Shown here in pieces: positions 19,360-27,896 of a DNA stretch of 64,000 nt; position 1 is the stretch's first letter; the number at the start of each line of letters is the position of its first letter. The stretch is from Parafrankia discariae. Lineage in GTDB: Bacteria; Actinomycetota; Actinomycetes; Frankiales; Frankiaceae. The stretch is taken from positions 124,001 through 188,000 of the forward strand of contig NZ_KB891285.1 of assembly GCF_000373365.1 (NCBI RefSeq). Direction: 5' to 3'. Under the pieces are notes generated by a model. It was given only the letters and a program-made list of their open reading frames with translations, had not been told where the DNA came from and searched no databases. Made by a program: the position numbers and the translations under genes.

Positions 19360-20655
19360 CGGCCTGTCCTCCTCGTTGCACGCTGGGTCGCCTGGTCCTC
19401 GGTCGCCCGACGCCGGGGTGCCTGGCGTCAGAGTGCCCGACGCCGGGGCGCGGGACGTCGGTCCGCCACGCCCACCGGGCGCACGGACCACACCACTGGG
19501 GTCCGGGCGTTCCGCACCGGTCGCCGCCCCGGGACGGACCGGCGCATCCGGGCCGACGAGGGCGATCCTGCCACCGGTCCGGCGGGCGAGCACCCCCGAC
19601 GGCAGCGGGACGGGCTTCTGCCCGCGCCAGCGGGTCACCAGGTCCTCGACCGCCCAGATGTGCTCGGCACGCAGCGCGGACGCCGACGATCCGGCCGCCA
19701 GCGCGGCGCGGCGCAGGACCCGGCCGCGCAGGGCCTGGGTCAGACCCGCGAGGGCCGTGACGTCGAACTCGACCCGCGGCCCCGGCTCGGCCGGCGGCGC
19801 CAGCGCCGGCGGCGGCGTTCGAGGCGCCCGCGGTGCCGTGGCCCGCGCGGGGCCGTCAGCGAGCTCAGCGGCGTCAGCGAGCTCGGTGTAGACCGACTCC
19901 GCCTGCGCCTCGAGCGCGTCCGCGTCCGCCCGCAGCAGGTCGGCGGTGCGGGCCAGCGCCTCGGCGATACCCGGCCCCAGCTCCGCCTCCAGCACCGGCA
20001 GCACGGTCGAGCGGGTCCGGGCCCGGGCGAAGGCCGGGTCGGCGTTGGTGGGGTCGTCCCAGAACTCCAGGCCGAGGGACTGGCAGGCCTGGCGGGTCTG
20101 GTCGCGCCGCAGCCGCAGCAGCGGGCGGCGGATGACGCCGTCGGTGGCGGGCATCCCGCTCAGCGATCTCGCCCCCGAGCCGCGGGCGAGCCGCAGCAGG
20201 ACGGTCTCGGCCTGGTCGTCGAGGGTGTGGCCGAGCAGCACCGCGTGCGCGCCCAGGCGCTCGCCGGCCGCGAGCAGCGCGGCGCGGCGCGAGTCCCGGG
20301 CCGCACCCTCGGATCGCGGGGACGGCGCGGCGAGCACCTCCACCGGGGACAGCCCGAGCAGTCGGCCGCCCGCGGCGACCTCCTCGGCGCGGGCCGGTGA
20401 GGTGTCATCCCATCCGTGGTCCACCGTCAGCAGCCCGGCCCGCAGCGCGCGGCGGGGGGCCACGAAAGCCAGCGCGGCGGCGAGCGCGAGCGAATCCGCC
20501 CCGCCCGAACAGGCGACCAGGACGAGGCCACCGGGTGGCACGTCGGACACCGCGTCGCGGACGGCCAGCCGCACCGCGGCGACCGCCGGAGCGGGCATCC
20601 CCCGGCCCCGCCCGAGCGCGGCGGGCTGCGGGTCGTGCGTCGGCCGGACCGTCAC
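18745..20655 (-). CDS. tilS: tRNA(Ile)-lysidine synthetase TilS, frame continuous with Hpt
   Basis: TilS attaches lysine to C34 of the CAU-anticodon tRNA-Ile so that it reads AUA. The PP-loop is [13 protein letters not shown] (about residues 50-62). Other N-type ATPase signatures are [38 protein letters not shown] and [32 protein letters not shown] TilS substrate-binding domain extends to about residue 375. Then comes an Ala/Pro/Gly-rich linker of about 55 residues and, without a stop, the complete Hpt sequence, giving 636 residues in all. TilS-Hpt fusions are known in some Firmicutes. Here a good internal ribosome site for hpt argues that both forms may occur. GTG at 20655 lies 16 bp after the stop of the metalloprotease gene. 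Confidence 0.9.
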   Translation of the reverse strand: MTVRPTHDPQPAALGRGRGMPAPAVAAVRLAVRDAVSDVPPGGLVLVACSGGADSLALAAALAFVAPRRALRAGLLTVDHGWDDTSPARAEEVAAGGRLLGLSPVEVLAAPSPRSEGAARDSRRAALLAAGERLGAHAVLLGHTLDDQAETVLLRLARGSGARSLSGMPATDGVIRRPLLRLRRDQTRQACQSLGLEFWDDPTNADPAFARARTRSTVLPVLEAELGPGIAEALARTADLLRADADALEAQAESVYTELADAAELADGPARATAPRAPRTPPPALAPPAEPGPRVEFDVTALAGLTQALRGRVLRRAALAAGSSASALRAEHIWAVEDLVTRWRGQKPVPLPSGVLARRTGGRIALVGPDAPVRPGAATGAERPDPSGVVRAPGGRGGPTSRAPASGTLTPGTPASGDRGPGDPACNEEDRPVSQAATAKPDHDGTSTPAGGPRRTHPDIDEILVSQEEIAAKIAELAARVDADYAGREILLVGVLKGAVMVMADLSRALAVPITMEFMAVSSYGSTTSSSGVVRILKDLDRAIEGRDVLVVEDIIDSGLTLSWLLRNLRSRGPASLEVLALFRKPEAITVDVDVRYVGFDIPSAFVVGYGLDYAEHYRTLPFVGTLTPEAIARRA

Positions 20656-20671
20656 GCGGGCCGAACCACCG

Positions 20672-21805
20672 TCACGCGGACATCGACGGGCGGGTGCCGA
20701 GGACCCGGAGCATCCACGCGCCCGGGTCGGTCAGCTCGGGGCGGGTGGGCAGGGTCTGCGGCGACTGCCAGACGTGGTTGAAACCCGCGACGCCGACCTC
20801 GGCGACCACGGCGCGGACGAACGCCCCGCCCTGGCGGTACTGCTGCATCTTGAGATCCAGGCCGAGCAGGCGGCGCAGGAAGCGGTCGATTGGCGAGCCG
20901 CCGGAGCGCCGGTTGTCGAACTTGCCGCGGATGTCGGCCACCGTCGGCACGACCTGCGGGCCGACCGCGTCCATGACCTGGTCGGCGTGCCCCTCGAGCA
21001 GGGTCATCAACGCCTGCAGGCGGTCGAGGACGGCGCGCTGCGCCGGCGTCTGCAACGCCTCGACGACGCTCGGTGTGTCCGGCCCGTGGTCGCGTACGGC
21101 GCTGCGCAGTGCCGTGACGGCGGAGCGGACCCGGTCGGCGAGGACGTCGGGGTCGAGGTCGGTCGCGCCGATGAACGCCGCGATCTCGGACTCGAGGTGC
21201 TCGCGCAGCCACGGGACGGCGGTGAACTGGCTGCGGTGCGTCTGCTCGTGCAGGCAGACCCAGAGCCGGAAGTCGCGCGGGACCACCCGCAGGGTCTCCT
21301 CGGCGTGGGCGATGTTCGGCGCGACGAGGCTGAGCCGCCCCACCGGGGTCGGAGCACCGGGCTTGGCCAGCGACGGGGCGCTCGCGGCGCCACCCGCCTC
21401 GTACTCCTCCGGCGGGAGGAAGACCTCGAACTGGCCGAGAACCTTGCCCGCGAGGTAGGCGAGCGCCGAGCCGACCTGGACCCCGGTGACCCGCCGGCCC
21501 ACCGCGGCGGCGAGCCGGCCACGGCTCTGGTCGGAGAGCTTCTCGATCAGGGGCGTGGTCGCCACGCGCAGCCCGGCGACGTTGGACCGGACCCACTCCG
21601 GTCGGTCGACGACCGCGATCGGGGTCGGCGGCCCGGCCGGGACGAGCTGGGTGTAGTCCTGCACGTGGCCCTCGGCGACGACCGCGAGGCGCCGGAGCTC
21701 CGAGACGATCTCGTCCGCTTCCGCCCGGCTTCGCTGCGGCCCTGGTCGGACGAGCTTCTTCGCCGTCGTTACGGCGAGTTCCCAGTCCACCAGCTCAGCG
21801 TCCAC
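20672..21805 (-). CDS. Zinc-dependent metalloprotease-like protein (DUF2342 family)
   Basis: This is a 377-residue protein of the actinobacterial DUF2342/COG5282 family. The zinc motif lies in [12 protein letters not shown] (HExxH), followed by a conserved glutamate region ([11 protein letters not shown]). Upstream segments [33 protein letters not shown] and [21 protein letters not shown] are family-typical. The physiological substrate is unknown. GTG at 21805 gives the family N-terminus [19 protein letters not shown]; the frame extends to 21970 but that part is arginine-rich. It is the third gene of a dacB-metalloprotease-tilS-hpt cluster, an order also seen in mycobacteria. Confidence 0.85.
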   Translation of the reverse strand: MDAELVDWELAVTTAKKLVRPGPQRSRAEADEIVSELRRLAVVAEGHVQDYTQLVPAGPPTPIAVVDRPEWVRSNVAGLRVATTPLIEKLSDQSRGRLAAAVGRRVTGVQVGSALAYLAGKVLGQFEVFLPPEEYEAGGAASAPSLAKPGAPTPVGRLSLVAPNIAHAEETLRVVPRDFRLWVCLHEQTHRSQFTAVPWLREHLESEIAAFIGATDLDPDVLADRVRSAVTALRSAVRDHGPDTPSVVEALQTPAQRAVLDRLQALMTLLEGHADQVMDAVGPQVVPTVADIRGKFDNRRSGGSPIDRFLRRLLGLDLKMQQYRQGGAFVRAVVAEVGVAGFNHVWQSPQTLPTRPELTDPGAWMLRVLGTRPSMSA

Positions 21806-21884
21806 GAATAGGAGCGTACCGGGCTTCCGGCCGCTTCGCCCGCCCGATCGGACGAGGCCGGTCGGGCCCGGGGAGTCGTCCGGA

Positions 21885-23378
21885 CTACCCGGCCGGCGGC
21901 ACCGGTGGCCCGGCTGACGGCGCCGCGGCGGTGGCCGGCGCGGGCCCGGTTCCGGCCGGCGGACATCCACAGGAGGCGAGGGCCGCCGCGACCCGGTCCA
22001 GGGCCATCTTGGTCAGGCCCTGCTCCTCCACCGGGGCGAACAGCCCGAACAGCAACAGCCGACCGTCGCTGTCGGTCACCATGCCGGCGAGGCTGGTCAC
22101 GATCCGCAGGGAGCCGGTCTTCGCCCGGACGACCCCGGCCCCCGGCGAGGTGTCGCCGGGGCCGTACCGGTCACCGAGCGTTCCGGTGAAACCCGCGACC
22201 GGCAGCCCGGACAGGACCGTCCGCAGGGCCGGATGACCCGGCATGGCGGCCGTCCGCAGCGCCGCGACGAGCGTCGCCGGGGCGATCCGATTGTCGATCG
22301 AGAGTCCGCTGGTGTCGCGCAGCGAGGCGCCGTCGGTCGGGACGCCCGCGTCGCGTAGGGCGCCGAGGACACCCCGGGTGGCTCCGTCGAAGCTCGCCGG
22401 AAGCCCACGGGCGATGGCGACCTGACGTCCCAGGCTTTCCGCCAGGTCGTTGTCGGAATCGGTGAGCATCCGCTCGACCAGGATCGGGATCGGCGGGCTC
22501 TGCACGGATCCGACCTCGCGGGCCGCCGCGTCCGCCCGGCCCGTCGAGACCGAGCCGACGGACACGCCGGCCGCGGTGAGGGCCGTCCGGAAGGCGGCCG
22601 CGGCGGCGGCGTCCGGGGTCGGGCTGCGCGGCCCGGCGGAGCCGGGCGCGGCGCGCCCGGCGTCGACCGACAGCGCGGACACCGGGGTCACGTTTCCGTC
22701 GGTCACGTACCCGTCACGCCAGCCGGGCGCCATGCCCGGGCCCTCGTAGGCCGTCCCGTCGCCGACCACCGCGCCCACGGCGGTGATGCCGGCCTTGCGG
22801 ACCTGCTCGGCGAGGTCGCTCAGCCGGGCCGCCGGCGGGTAGCCGGCCGGTCCGGTGGCCGCGGTCAGGGTCGGGTCGCCCGCGCCGACCAGCCATAGCG
22901 TGCCGCCCGGCACCGTGGATGATCCGCCGCCTGTCGTGCCTGTCGTGCCTGTCGCGGCTGGTGCGCCGGCCGGGGGGAGGTAGACCGCGCGGGTGCGCAG
23001 GCGGGCGTCCGGGGCGAGGGCGGTGAGCGCCGCGGTCGCGGTGGCGATCTTGACCGTGGATGCGGGAGCGGTCGGCTCGGCGGCGCGATTGGTGAGGAGG
23101 ACCTGCCCGGTCAGCGCGTCGACCACCAGCGCGGCCGGGCCGCCCAGCACCGGGTCGGAGAGCGGCCCGAACAGCCGCGCGGCCACCGCGGCCGGGTCCG
23201 CCTTCGGCGCGTCCGGGTCCAGCCCCGGCAGCGCGGACGCCTCGGCGCGCACGGTGGGAGGGGTCGGTGGCGCGCCGCCCGGAGGCGTCGCCGGACCAGG
23301 CGAGAGCGATCCGGCGAGCAGCGCTCCAGCCAGTGCCGTGAGGCCACCGGCCCGCGCGCCCAGCGGCACTGTGGTCAC
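21885..23378 (-). CDS. dacB: D-alanyl-D-alanine carboxypeptidase/endopeptidase, PBP4 type
   Basis: This is a 497-residue class C low-molecular-weight penicillin-binding protein trimming peptidoglycan outside the membrane. The N-terminal stretch AGGLTALAGALLAGSLS is a signal sequence. The catalytic triad motifs are SxxK in ASTVKIA (about 107-113), SDN in SDNDLAESLG, and KTG in RAKTGSLRIV. The domain between them is the usual PBP4 insertion. A small TGTTGTTGGG stretch (about 147-156), encoded by repeated CCTGTCGTG-like units near 22933-22960, resembles the longer repeat in the metallophosphoesterase at 28 kb. Start ATG at 23378. It is divergent from ppa across a 663-bp gap. Confidence 0.93.
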   Translation of the reverse strand: MTTVPLGARAGGLTALAGALLAGSLSPGPATPPGGAPPTPPTVRAEASALPGLDPDAPKADPAAVAARLFGPLSDPVLGGPAALVVDALTGQVLLTNRAAEPTAPASTVKIATATAALTALAPDARLRTRAVYLPPAGAPAATGTTGTTGGGSSTVPGGTLWLVGAGDPTLTAATGPAGYPPAARLSDLAEQVRKAGITAVGAVVGDGTAYEGPGMAPGWRDGYVTDGNVTPVSALSVDAGRAAPGSAGPRSPTPDAAAAAAFRTALTAAGVSVGSVSTGRADAAAREVGSVQSPPIPILVERMLTDSDNDLAESLGRQVAIARGLPASFDGATRGVLGALRDAGVPTDGASLRDTSGLSIDNRIAPATLVAALRTAAMPGHPALRTVLSGLPVAGFTGTLGDRYGPGDTSPGAGVVRAKTGSLRIVTSLAGMVTDSDGRLLLFGLFAPVEEQGLTKMALDRVAAALASCGCPPAGTGPAPATAAAPSAGPPVPPAG

Positions 23379-24041
23379 CCGGGTGAGGTTACGCAGGTCG
23401 GTGTCGCGGGGGTGGCACCCTGCCGGTCACGTCCCGGCTTTCGTGAGGTGGACGGTTTCGTCCCGCCGACACGGGGATGACGCGCGCGCCGGCAGTGTGC
23501 CGGCAGTGTGGAGCCGACGATCGCGCCGGCAGAGTGGGTTCCCGGTGAGTGGGAACACCCTTGCGCGGGGCCGGCTCAGTCCCGGTCCGGAGCGGAACCG
23601 CTTCGGCGATCACGTGGATCGGGTACGAAGAAGGCCACACCATGGTGTTGGCCGTGGGGCGCGACAGGCGACCATGGAGGTCGCCCGGGGCGGATCGAAA
23701 GACCGCCCGAGGACCCTCGGGGCTGTCCGAGGGCGCTCGGAGCCGACCGTGCGGCGCGCCTCGTGGGGCGTGGCCGTGCGATCGTGCGAGTGGCGGCGTT
23801 CGTGCGGCGGCATCGCGGTCCGGTGGCCGCACCCCGCCACAGCGCGTCACCGCGCACAGGGCACAGTGGACCCGCGCGAACCGCGGGTCCGGGTCTCGGC
23901 TTGACTACCGCGATCGAGTGACGCGCGCGCCACGCGGGTGGCGCATCGCGACACGGACGACCCAGGGACGCCGGACACGGCGTTCCGCAGACCCAGAGCC
24001 GGCCTTCGGTGCCGGACGGACCGAAGGAGACAGGGAACGGC
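23379..24041. other. Long intergenic region between dacB and ppa
   Basis: This 663-bp stretch separates divergent genes. All frames are open for long distances, but none gives a protein-like sequence. Near 23492-23512 the unit GCCGGCAGTGT occurs twice in a row and GCCGGCAG recurs at 23524. A weak inverted repeat (GGGTTCCC with GGGAAC) lies near 23538-23560. The promoters of both genes must be here. I see no RNA gene. Confidence 0.5.
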
Positions 24042-24581
24042 GTGGACCTCGAGTTCGACGTGACCATCGAGATCCCCAAGGGGCAGCGCAACAAGTACGA
24101 GATGGATCACCACACCGGGCGCATCCGGCTGGACCGGATGCTGTTCACGTCCACCCACTATCCGTCCGACTACGGATTCATCGAGGGCACACTCGGTCGG
24201 GACGGCGATCCGCTCGACGCGCTGGTTCTGCTGGAGGAGCCGACTTTTCCGGGCTGCCTGGTGCGGTGCCGCACCATCGGCATGTTCCGGATGACGGACG
24301 AGAAGGGCCCGGACGACAAGGTCCTCTGCGTTCCGGTGGCGGACGTCCGGCAGGAGCATCTGCGTGACATCCGTCACCTGCCGGAGTTCGACCGGCTGGA
24401 GATTCAGCACTTCTTCGAGGTCTACAAGGACCTTGAGCCCGGCAAGTCCGTCGAGGGTGCGTCCTGGGTGGACCGGGGGGCCGCCGAGCGGGAGATCCTC
24501 GCCTCGATCACCCGCCTGAAGGACTCCGAGGGCGTGGAGCACGGGGACGAGGACGGCGCCGCGCACGCACGCACGGCCTGA
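24042..24581 (+). CDS. ppa: Inorganic pyrophosphatase, soluble family I
   Basis: Ppa hydrolyses pyrophosphate and drives biosynthetic reactions. It is 179 residues starting at GTG 24042 ([23 protein letters not shown]). Active-site segments are [25 protein letters not shown] (metal-binding aspartates) and [14 protein letters not shown], then [13 protein letters not shown]. All expected acidic ligands are seen. The C-terminus carries a short acidic tail. AAGGAG lies upstream, somewhat far. It stands alone on the plus strand in the conserved place beside dacB. A membrane proton-pumping pyrophosphatase is encoded separately at 36-39 kb. Confidence 0.96.
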   Translation: MDLEFDVTIEIPKGQRNKYEMDHHTGRIRLDRMLFTSTHYPSDYGFIEGTLGRDGDPLDALVLLEEPTFPGCLVRCRTIGMFRMTDEKGPDDKVLCVPVADVRQEHLRDIRHLPEFDRLEIQHFFEVYKDLEPGKSVEGASWVDRGAAEREILASITRLKDSEGVEHGDEDGAAHARTA

Positions 24582-24593
24582 CGACCGCGGTGG

Positions 24594-24626
24594 CGGCCGG
24601 CGGGGTCCATGACCTCACCGGCCGCT
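24594..24626 (+). terminator. Possible ppa terminator
   Basis: GCGGCCGG at 24594-24601 pairs with CCGGCCGC at 24619-24626 just after the ppa stop; the loop is 17 bases. It is modest but correctly placed. Confidence 0.35.
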
Positions 24627-24721
24627 GCCGCATGCCCTGAGAAAAGTGCCGGGTGTGTTCGCCGGGGCCGAAGGCGCGCCGCCACCGCCGGTGAACGGCG
24701 GCGGGCTGGGAAGAGAGTCTG

Positions 24722-24793
24722 AGCCGGAGGCGGGGATTGAACCCGCGACCTATCGCTTACGAGGCGATTGCTCTGCCACTGAGCTACTCCGGC
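24722..24793 (-). tRNA. tRNA-Thr (anticodon CGT)
   Basis: The complement strand folds into a full cloverleaf. The acceptor stem is GCCGGAG/CTCCGGC, the D-arm GCTCAGTGGCAGAGC and the anticodon stem ATCGC/GCGAT with loop CTCGTAA (anticodon CGT, reading ACG). The T-arm is GCGGG-TTCAATC-CCCGC and the discriminator base is T. CCA is not encoded. It lies between ppa and the response-regulator gene. I see no attachment-site duplication beside it. Confidence 0.95.
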
Positions 24794-25262
24794 ATCGGCC
24801 AGGCGGCTGCGAGCCGGTGGGCCCCGACGCCGTCCTGCCCGGACGAGTATGCCAGACGAAGGCGCTGTGGCGATCGCCGCCCGTCCGCGACCGGGTCGGG
24901 ACCTCGACGGAGCTCGCGGTGGGTGGTCGGTGGATGGTCGATGGGTGGTCGGTGCCGGGCGGGGGCGTGCGCGGATCCGGCTGCGCGCCGGGTCCGGATG
25001 TGGTCCGGTTCGGTGGCGCTGCGTGTCCTGGGGTGTCGGTCGGAGGGAAGGCGCCGATCTGTCCGTCGGCGCACCCCGCCACATCACGTCGACGTTCGGT
25101 TGTCCACGGGATACGAAATGATCAGGATGCGTACTGATCGCATGTCTTGCAAGGCTTTCTGTTACGGATTTGAATGCTCGAACCCCCGCGGGTCGGCCGA
25201 AGGTGTCAAAAAGGCACCCCCGGTCGCAGTGGCTCCGGAGAGGTTGCGTAGGGTTTCGCACC
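24794..25262. other. Intergenic region upstream of the response regulator
   Basis: This 469-bp gap contains GGGTGGTCGGTGG-like units repeated near 24917-24953 and a less GC-rich stretch at 25100-25180, a plausible place for promoters of the tRNA and the regulator. No gene is recognised. Confidence 0.45.
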
Positions 25263-25994
25263 ATGACCGGGGCCGGGGAAGGTGCGCCAGGCACGACGCG
25301 CGGAGCGTCGCTGCTTGTCGCCGAAGACGACGAGGCATCGCGAATCGCGCTGGCACGCAGCCTTGAGCGATTCGGGTACCGGGTGCTCGAGGCCGCGGAC
25401 GGCGAGGCAGCGCTGCGACTGTTCCAGACCACCGAGATAGATCTCGTTGTGCTGGACGTGGCCATGCCGCGGATGGACGGTTTCGCCGTCCTCAGCCGGC
25501 TGCGCCAGACCAGCGAGGTTCCGGTGATCATGCTGACCGGACGCGCCGAGGAGGTGGACCGCGTCGTCGGCCTGGAGCTTGGCGCCGACGACTACGTGGT
25601 CAAGCCGTACTCGCTGCGTGAGCTGGTCGCCAGGGTGCGTGCGCGGCTGCGCCGCCGGCCCGTCGAGGCGCCGCCGCAGCGCACGGGGGACGGCAACGAG
25701 CCCCTCATCTACGGCGACGTCTCGATCGACCTGCGCGCGCGGGAGGTGGCCGTCGCGGGTGAGCGGGTGGATCTCACCGCCCGTGAGTACGAGCTGCTGG
25801 CCTTCCTCGCCCGACATCCACGCCGGGTGTTCAGCCGCGAGGAACTGCTGGAACAGGTCTGGGGCACCCGCTTCCAGGACCCGGCCACCGTGACCGAGCA
25901 CGTTCGGCGGGTGCGCACCAAGGTCGAGGGAAGACCGCCGCAACGCCGCCTGGTCACCACACTCCGGGGGATGGGCTACCGGTTCGATCCCTGA
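25263..25994 (+). CDS. OmpR/PhoB-family response regulator, no kinase nearby
   Basis: This is 243 residues. The receiver domain (about 15-125) has the acidic pair ED-D (21-23), phosphoacceptor D65 in LVVLDVAMPRMDG, T92 and K114 in YVVKPYS. The C-terminal winged helix (about 148-243) contains LTAREYELLAFLARHPRRVFSREELLEQVWG and TVTEHVRRVRTKVEG, ending GMGYRFDP. All residues needed for phosphorylation are present. No sensor kinase lies next to it, so it is an orphan regulator. The start is ATG at 25263. Its 3' end overlaps the 3' end of the convergent histidine phosphatase by 41 bp. Confidence 0.93.
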   Translation: MTGAGEGAPGTTRGASLLVAEDDEASRIALARSLERFGYRVLEAADGEAALRLFQTTEIDLVVLDVAMPRMDGFAVLSRLRQTSEVPVIMLTGRAEEVDRVVGLELGADDYVVKPYSLRELVARVRARLRRRPVEAPPQRTGDGNEPLIYGDVSIDLRAREVAVAGERVDLTAREYELLAFLARHPRRVFSREELLEQVWGTRFQDPATVTEHVRRVRTKVEGRPPQRRLVTTLRGMGYRFDP

Positions 25995-26622
25995 GATCCG
26001 GCTCCGTCGCCTCGCGCAGCTCCCGGTCACCGTCGTGGAGCTCGATGATCGATCCGTTCGGCACGGGTCGGCGCCGGTGGTGTTCCCGGTAGCCGCCCAT
26101 GTCGAGCCGTTCCACCGTGCCGGCGCGGGCCCGCAGGCACCAGTCCACCGCGCGGATGAACATGCCGTGGGTGAAGACCACGACAAGGCCCGGGGGCGCC
26201 TGGTGCAGCCGGGCGAGGAGCCGGTCGGCCCGGTCCATCAGCCCGGCGAACGACTCACAGCCCAGCTCGGGCCGGTCCACCGAGTACGGGTTCGCCTGAT
26301 GCCAGTACTGCCGCGCGAACGGCGCCCGTTCGCGATCGGTCAGCTCCTGACCGTGGAGACTGCCCAGGTAGGTGAACTCCTGGACGTCCCAGACCTCCAG
26401 CGGGGTGGCCGGGAACCTGCGCGCGGTCGGTTCCGCGGTCAGCCGGGCGCGTAGGTACCAGGAGACCACGATCAGGGACGGGTCGTGGGGAATCATCCCG
26501 GCCAGCGCGTCGGCTTGGCGCGTTCCGAGTTCGGTGAGGTCGATGCCGTGGGGATCGGCCGACGGCTGCCCCGCGTTCGCCGTGCTCTCGCCGTGGCGTA
26601 CCAGCCATACCCGCCGTTGCAT
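25954..26622 (-). CDS. Histidine phosphatase (phosphoglycerate mutase superfamily)
   Basis: This is 222 residues. The catalytic RHG motif is WLVRHGESTAN at the N-terminus; the second histidine is in VVVFTHGMFIRAVDW. Between them is the acid/base region with EVWDVQEFTYLG. This group includes cofactor-dependent mutases and broad phosphatases; the substrate cannot be predicted. ATG at 26622 follows GGGGGGAACC, a good ribosome site; ATG at 26634 is an alternative. Convergent overlap of 41 bp with the response regulator means its last residues (RDRTGSPSPGVW) are encoded opposite the regulator's wing. Confidence 0.88.
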   Translation of the reverse strand: MQRRVWLVRHGESTANAGQPSADPHGIDLTELGTRQADALAGMIPHDPSLIVVSWYLRARLTAEPTARRFPATPLEVWDVQEFTYLGSLHGQELTDRERAPFARQYWHQANPYSVDRPELGCESFAGLMDRADRLLARLHQAPPGLVVVFTHGMFIRAVDWCLRARAGTVERLDMGGYREHHRRRPVPNGSIIELHDGDRELREATEPDLRDRTGSPSPGVW

Positions 26623-26788
26623 GGTTCCCCCCATGTCGATGCCGCCGGCCGGCGCCGGCGCGCGGTCATGTCGCGCTGTCTGTCCTGTCGCGAGCCCTGC
26701 TGGCCCGCGGGAGACCGGGCGGCCCGTGCCGCGTGCCCCTCGGTGCTCCCCGCGTCCCGGGCTTCCCTCGCCTCGGTGCTCCGTGGCT

Positions 26789-27808
26789 TCAGTGCTCCGT
26801 GCGCCGTCGGGATCGGCGGCGGTGGGAGCGCCCGCCGGGCGGGTCCGGGGACTTGTCCTCGCCGCCGTCCGGTGTCAGGCCCGCGGTCTCGGCCGGGCCC
26901 GCGGTCTCGGCCGGGCCCGCGGTCTCGGCCGTGTCAGCCGTGTCAGTCGGGCCGGTCGGATCCGCGGTGTCGGCCGGGCGGGCCAGCCCGGCCGCGTGGG
27001 TGGCCTCGTAGGCCTTGCGTGAGCCACACACGTCCGCCCGGGAGCAGGCGTGCCGGCCGCCGCCGTCGAGCGCGACCGTCACCTGCTGGCGCGGCACGTC
27101 GTGGGCGACCACCCGGCCGTCCCCGTCCGGTGTGGACGCGCGTGCGCCCACCGCGGGGACGGCGGCGGTGAACTCCTCGTAGAGGGGATGTTCGTAGCGC
27201 AGGCAGCACATCAGCCGGCCGCACGCCCCGCTGATGCGCATCGGGTTCAGCGAGAGGTTCTGGTCCTTCGCCATCCGCACGCTCACCGGCTCGAAGTCGG
27301 TGAGGAAGGTGGAACAGCACAGGTCCCGCCCGCAGGAGCCGATCCCGCCCTGGAGTTTCGCGCTGTCGCGGGCCGACAGCTGCCGCAGCTGCACGCGGGC
27401 GGACAGCGTCCGGTTGAGATCACGTACGAGGGCACGGAAGTCGACCCGGTTCTCGGCGGTGAAATAGACGGTGAAGGCGTTGCTGTCGGGAACCACGTCG
27501 ACGCCGACCACCTTCATCGGCAGGCCGTGCTCCCGGACGAGCCGGCGGGCGGCGACTCTCGCCTGAGCGCGGCGCCGGCGGGCGGCGTCATCGCGGCGCA
27601 GGTCGTCGTCGTCCGCGAGGCCGGCCAGCACCGGCAGGCCGCCGACGTCCTCGCTGACCCACTGCGGAGCCCACACACAGGTGGCGACCTCGGGTCCCTC
27701 GTCGGTGGGCACCAGGACGCGGTCGCCGACCCGCGGGCTGTACGGGCCCGGATCGGCGTAGTAGAGCCGGCCCCTGCGGGAGAAGGACACCGCGCACATC
27801 ATCGGCAT
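26789..27808 (-). CDS. PSP1-domain protein (RicT/YaaT family)
   Basis: This is 339 residues. The PSP1 domain (about 5-270) has KVVGVDVVPDSNAFTVYFTAENRVDFRALVRDLN, LQGGIGSCGRDLCCSTFL and ISGACGRLMCCLRYEHPLYEEF, with the paired-cysteine motifs of RicT. In Bacillus, RicT with RicA and RicF carries Fe-S clusters and affects RNA processing and sporulation. The actinobacterial role is unproven. The C-terminal tail is a repeat of Ala-Asp-Thr and AETAGP units, encoded by an 18-bp DNA repeat at 26883-26936. ATG at 27808 is preferred because the longer open frame runs into the metallophosphoesterase gene. Proximity to holB is conserved widely, from Bacillus to actinobacteria. Confidence 0.88.
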   Translation of the reverse strand: MPMMCAVSFSRRGRLYYADPGPYSPRVGDRVLVPTDEGPEVATCVWAPQWVSEDVGGLPVLAGLADDDDLRRDDAARRRRAQARVAARRLVREHGLPMKVVGVDVVPDSNAFTVYFTAENRVDFRALVRDLNRTLSARVQLRQLSARDSAKLQGGIGSCGRDLCCSTFLTDFEPVSVRMAKDQNLSLNPMRISGACGRLMCCLRYEHPLYEEFTAAVPAVGARASTPDGDGRVVAHDVPRQQVTVALDGGGRHACSRADVCGSRKAYEATHAAGLARPADTADPTGPTDTADTAETAGPAETAGPAETAGLTPDGGEDKSPDPPGGRSHRRRSRRRTEH

Positions 27809-27896
27809 GCGACGTCCCGCCACCTTCCGCCCTCGGCTGCCCGGTCCACGGAAGACTACGACGGGGGCGGCGGTGAGACTTCCGGTTCGCCCATCC

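Noticed and set aside
24722-24793. tRNA-Thr as an integration site of a mobile element
   Set aside because: No integrase and no partial copy of the tRNA 3' end is visible in the window.
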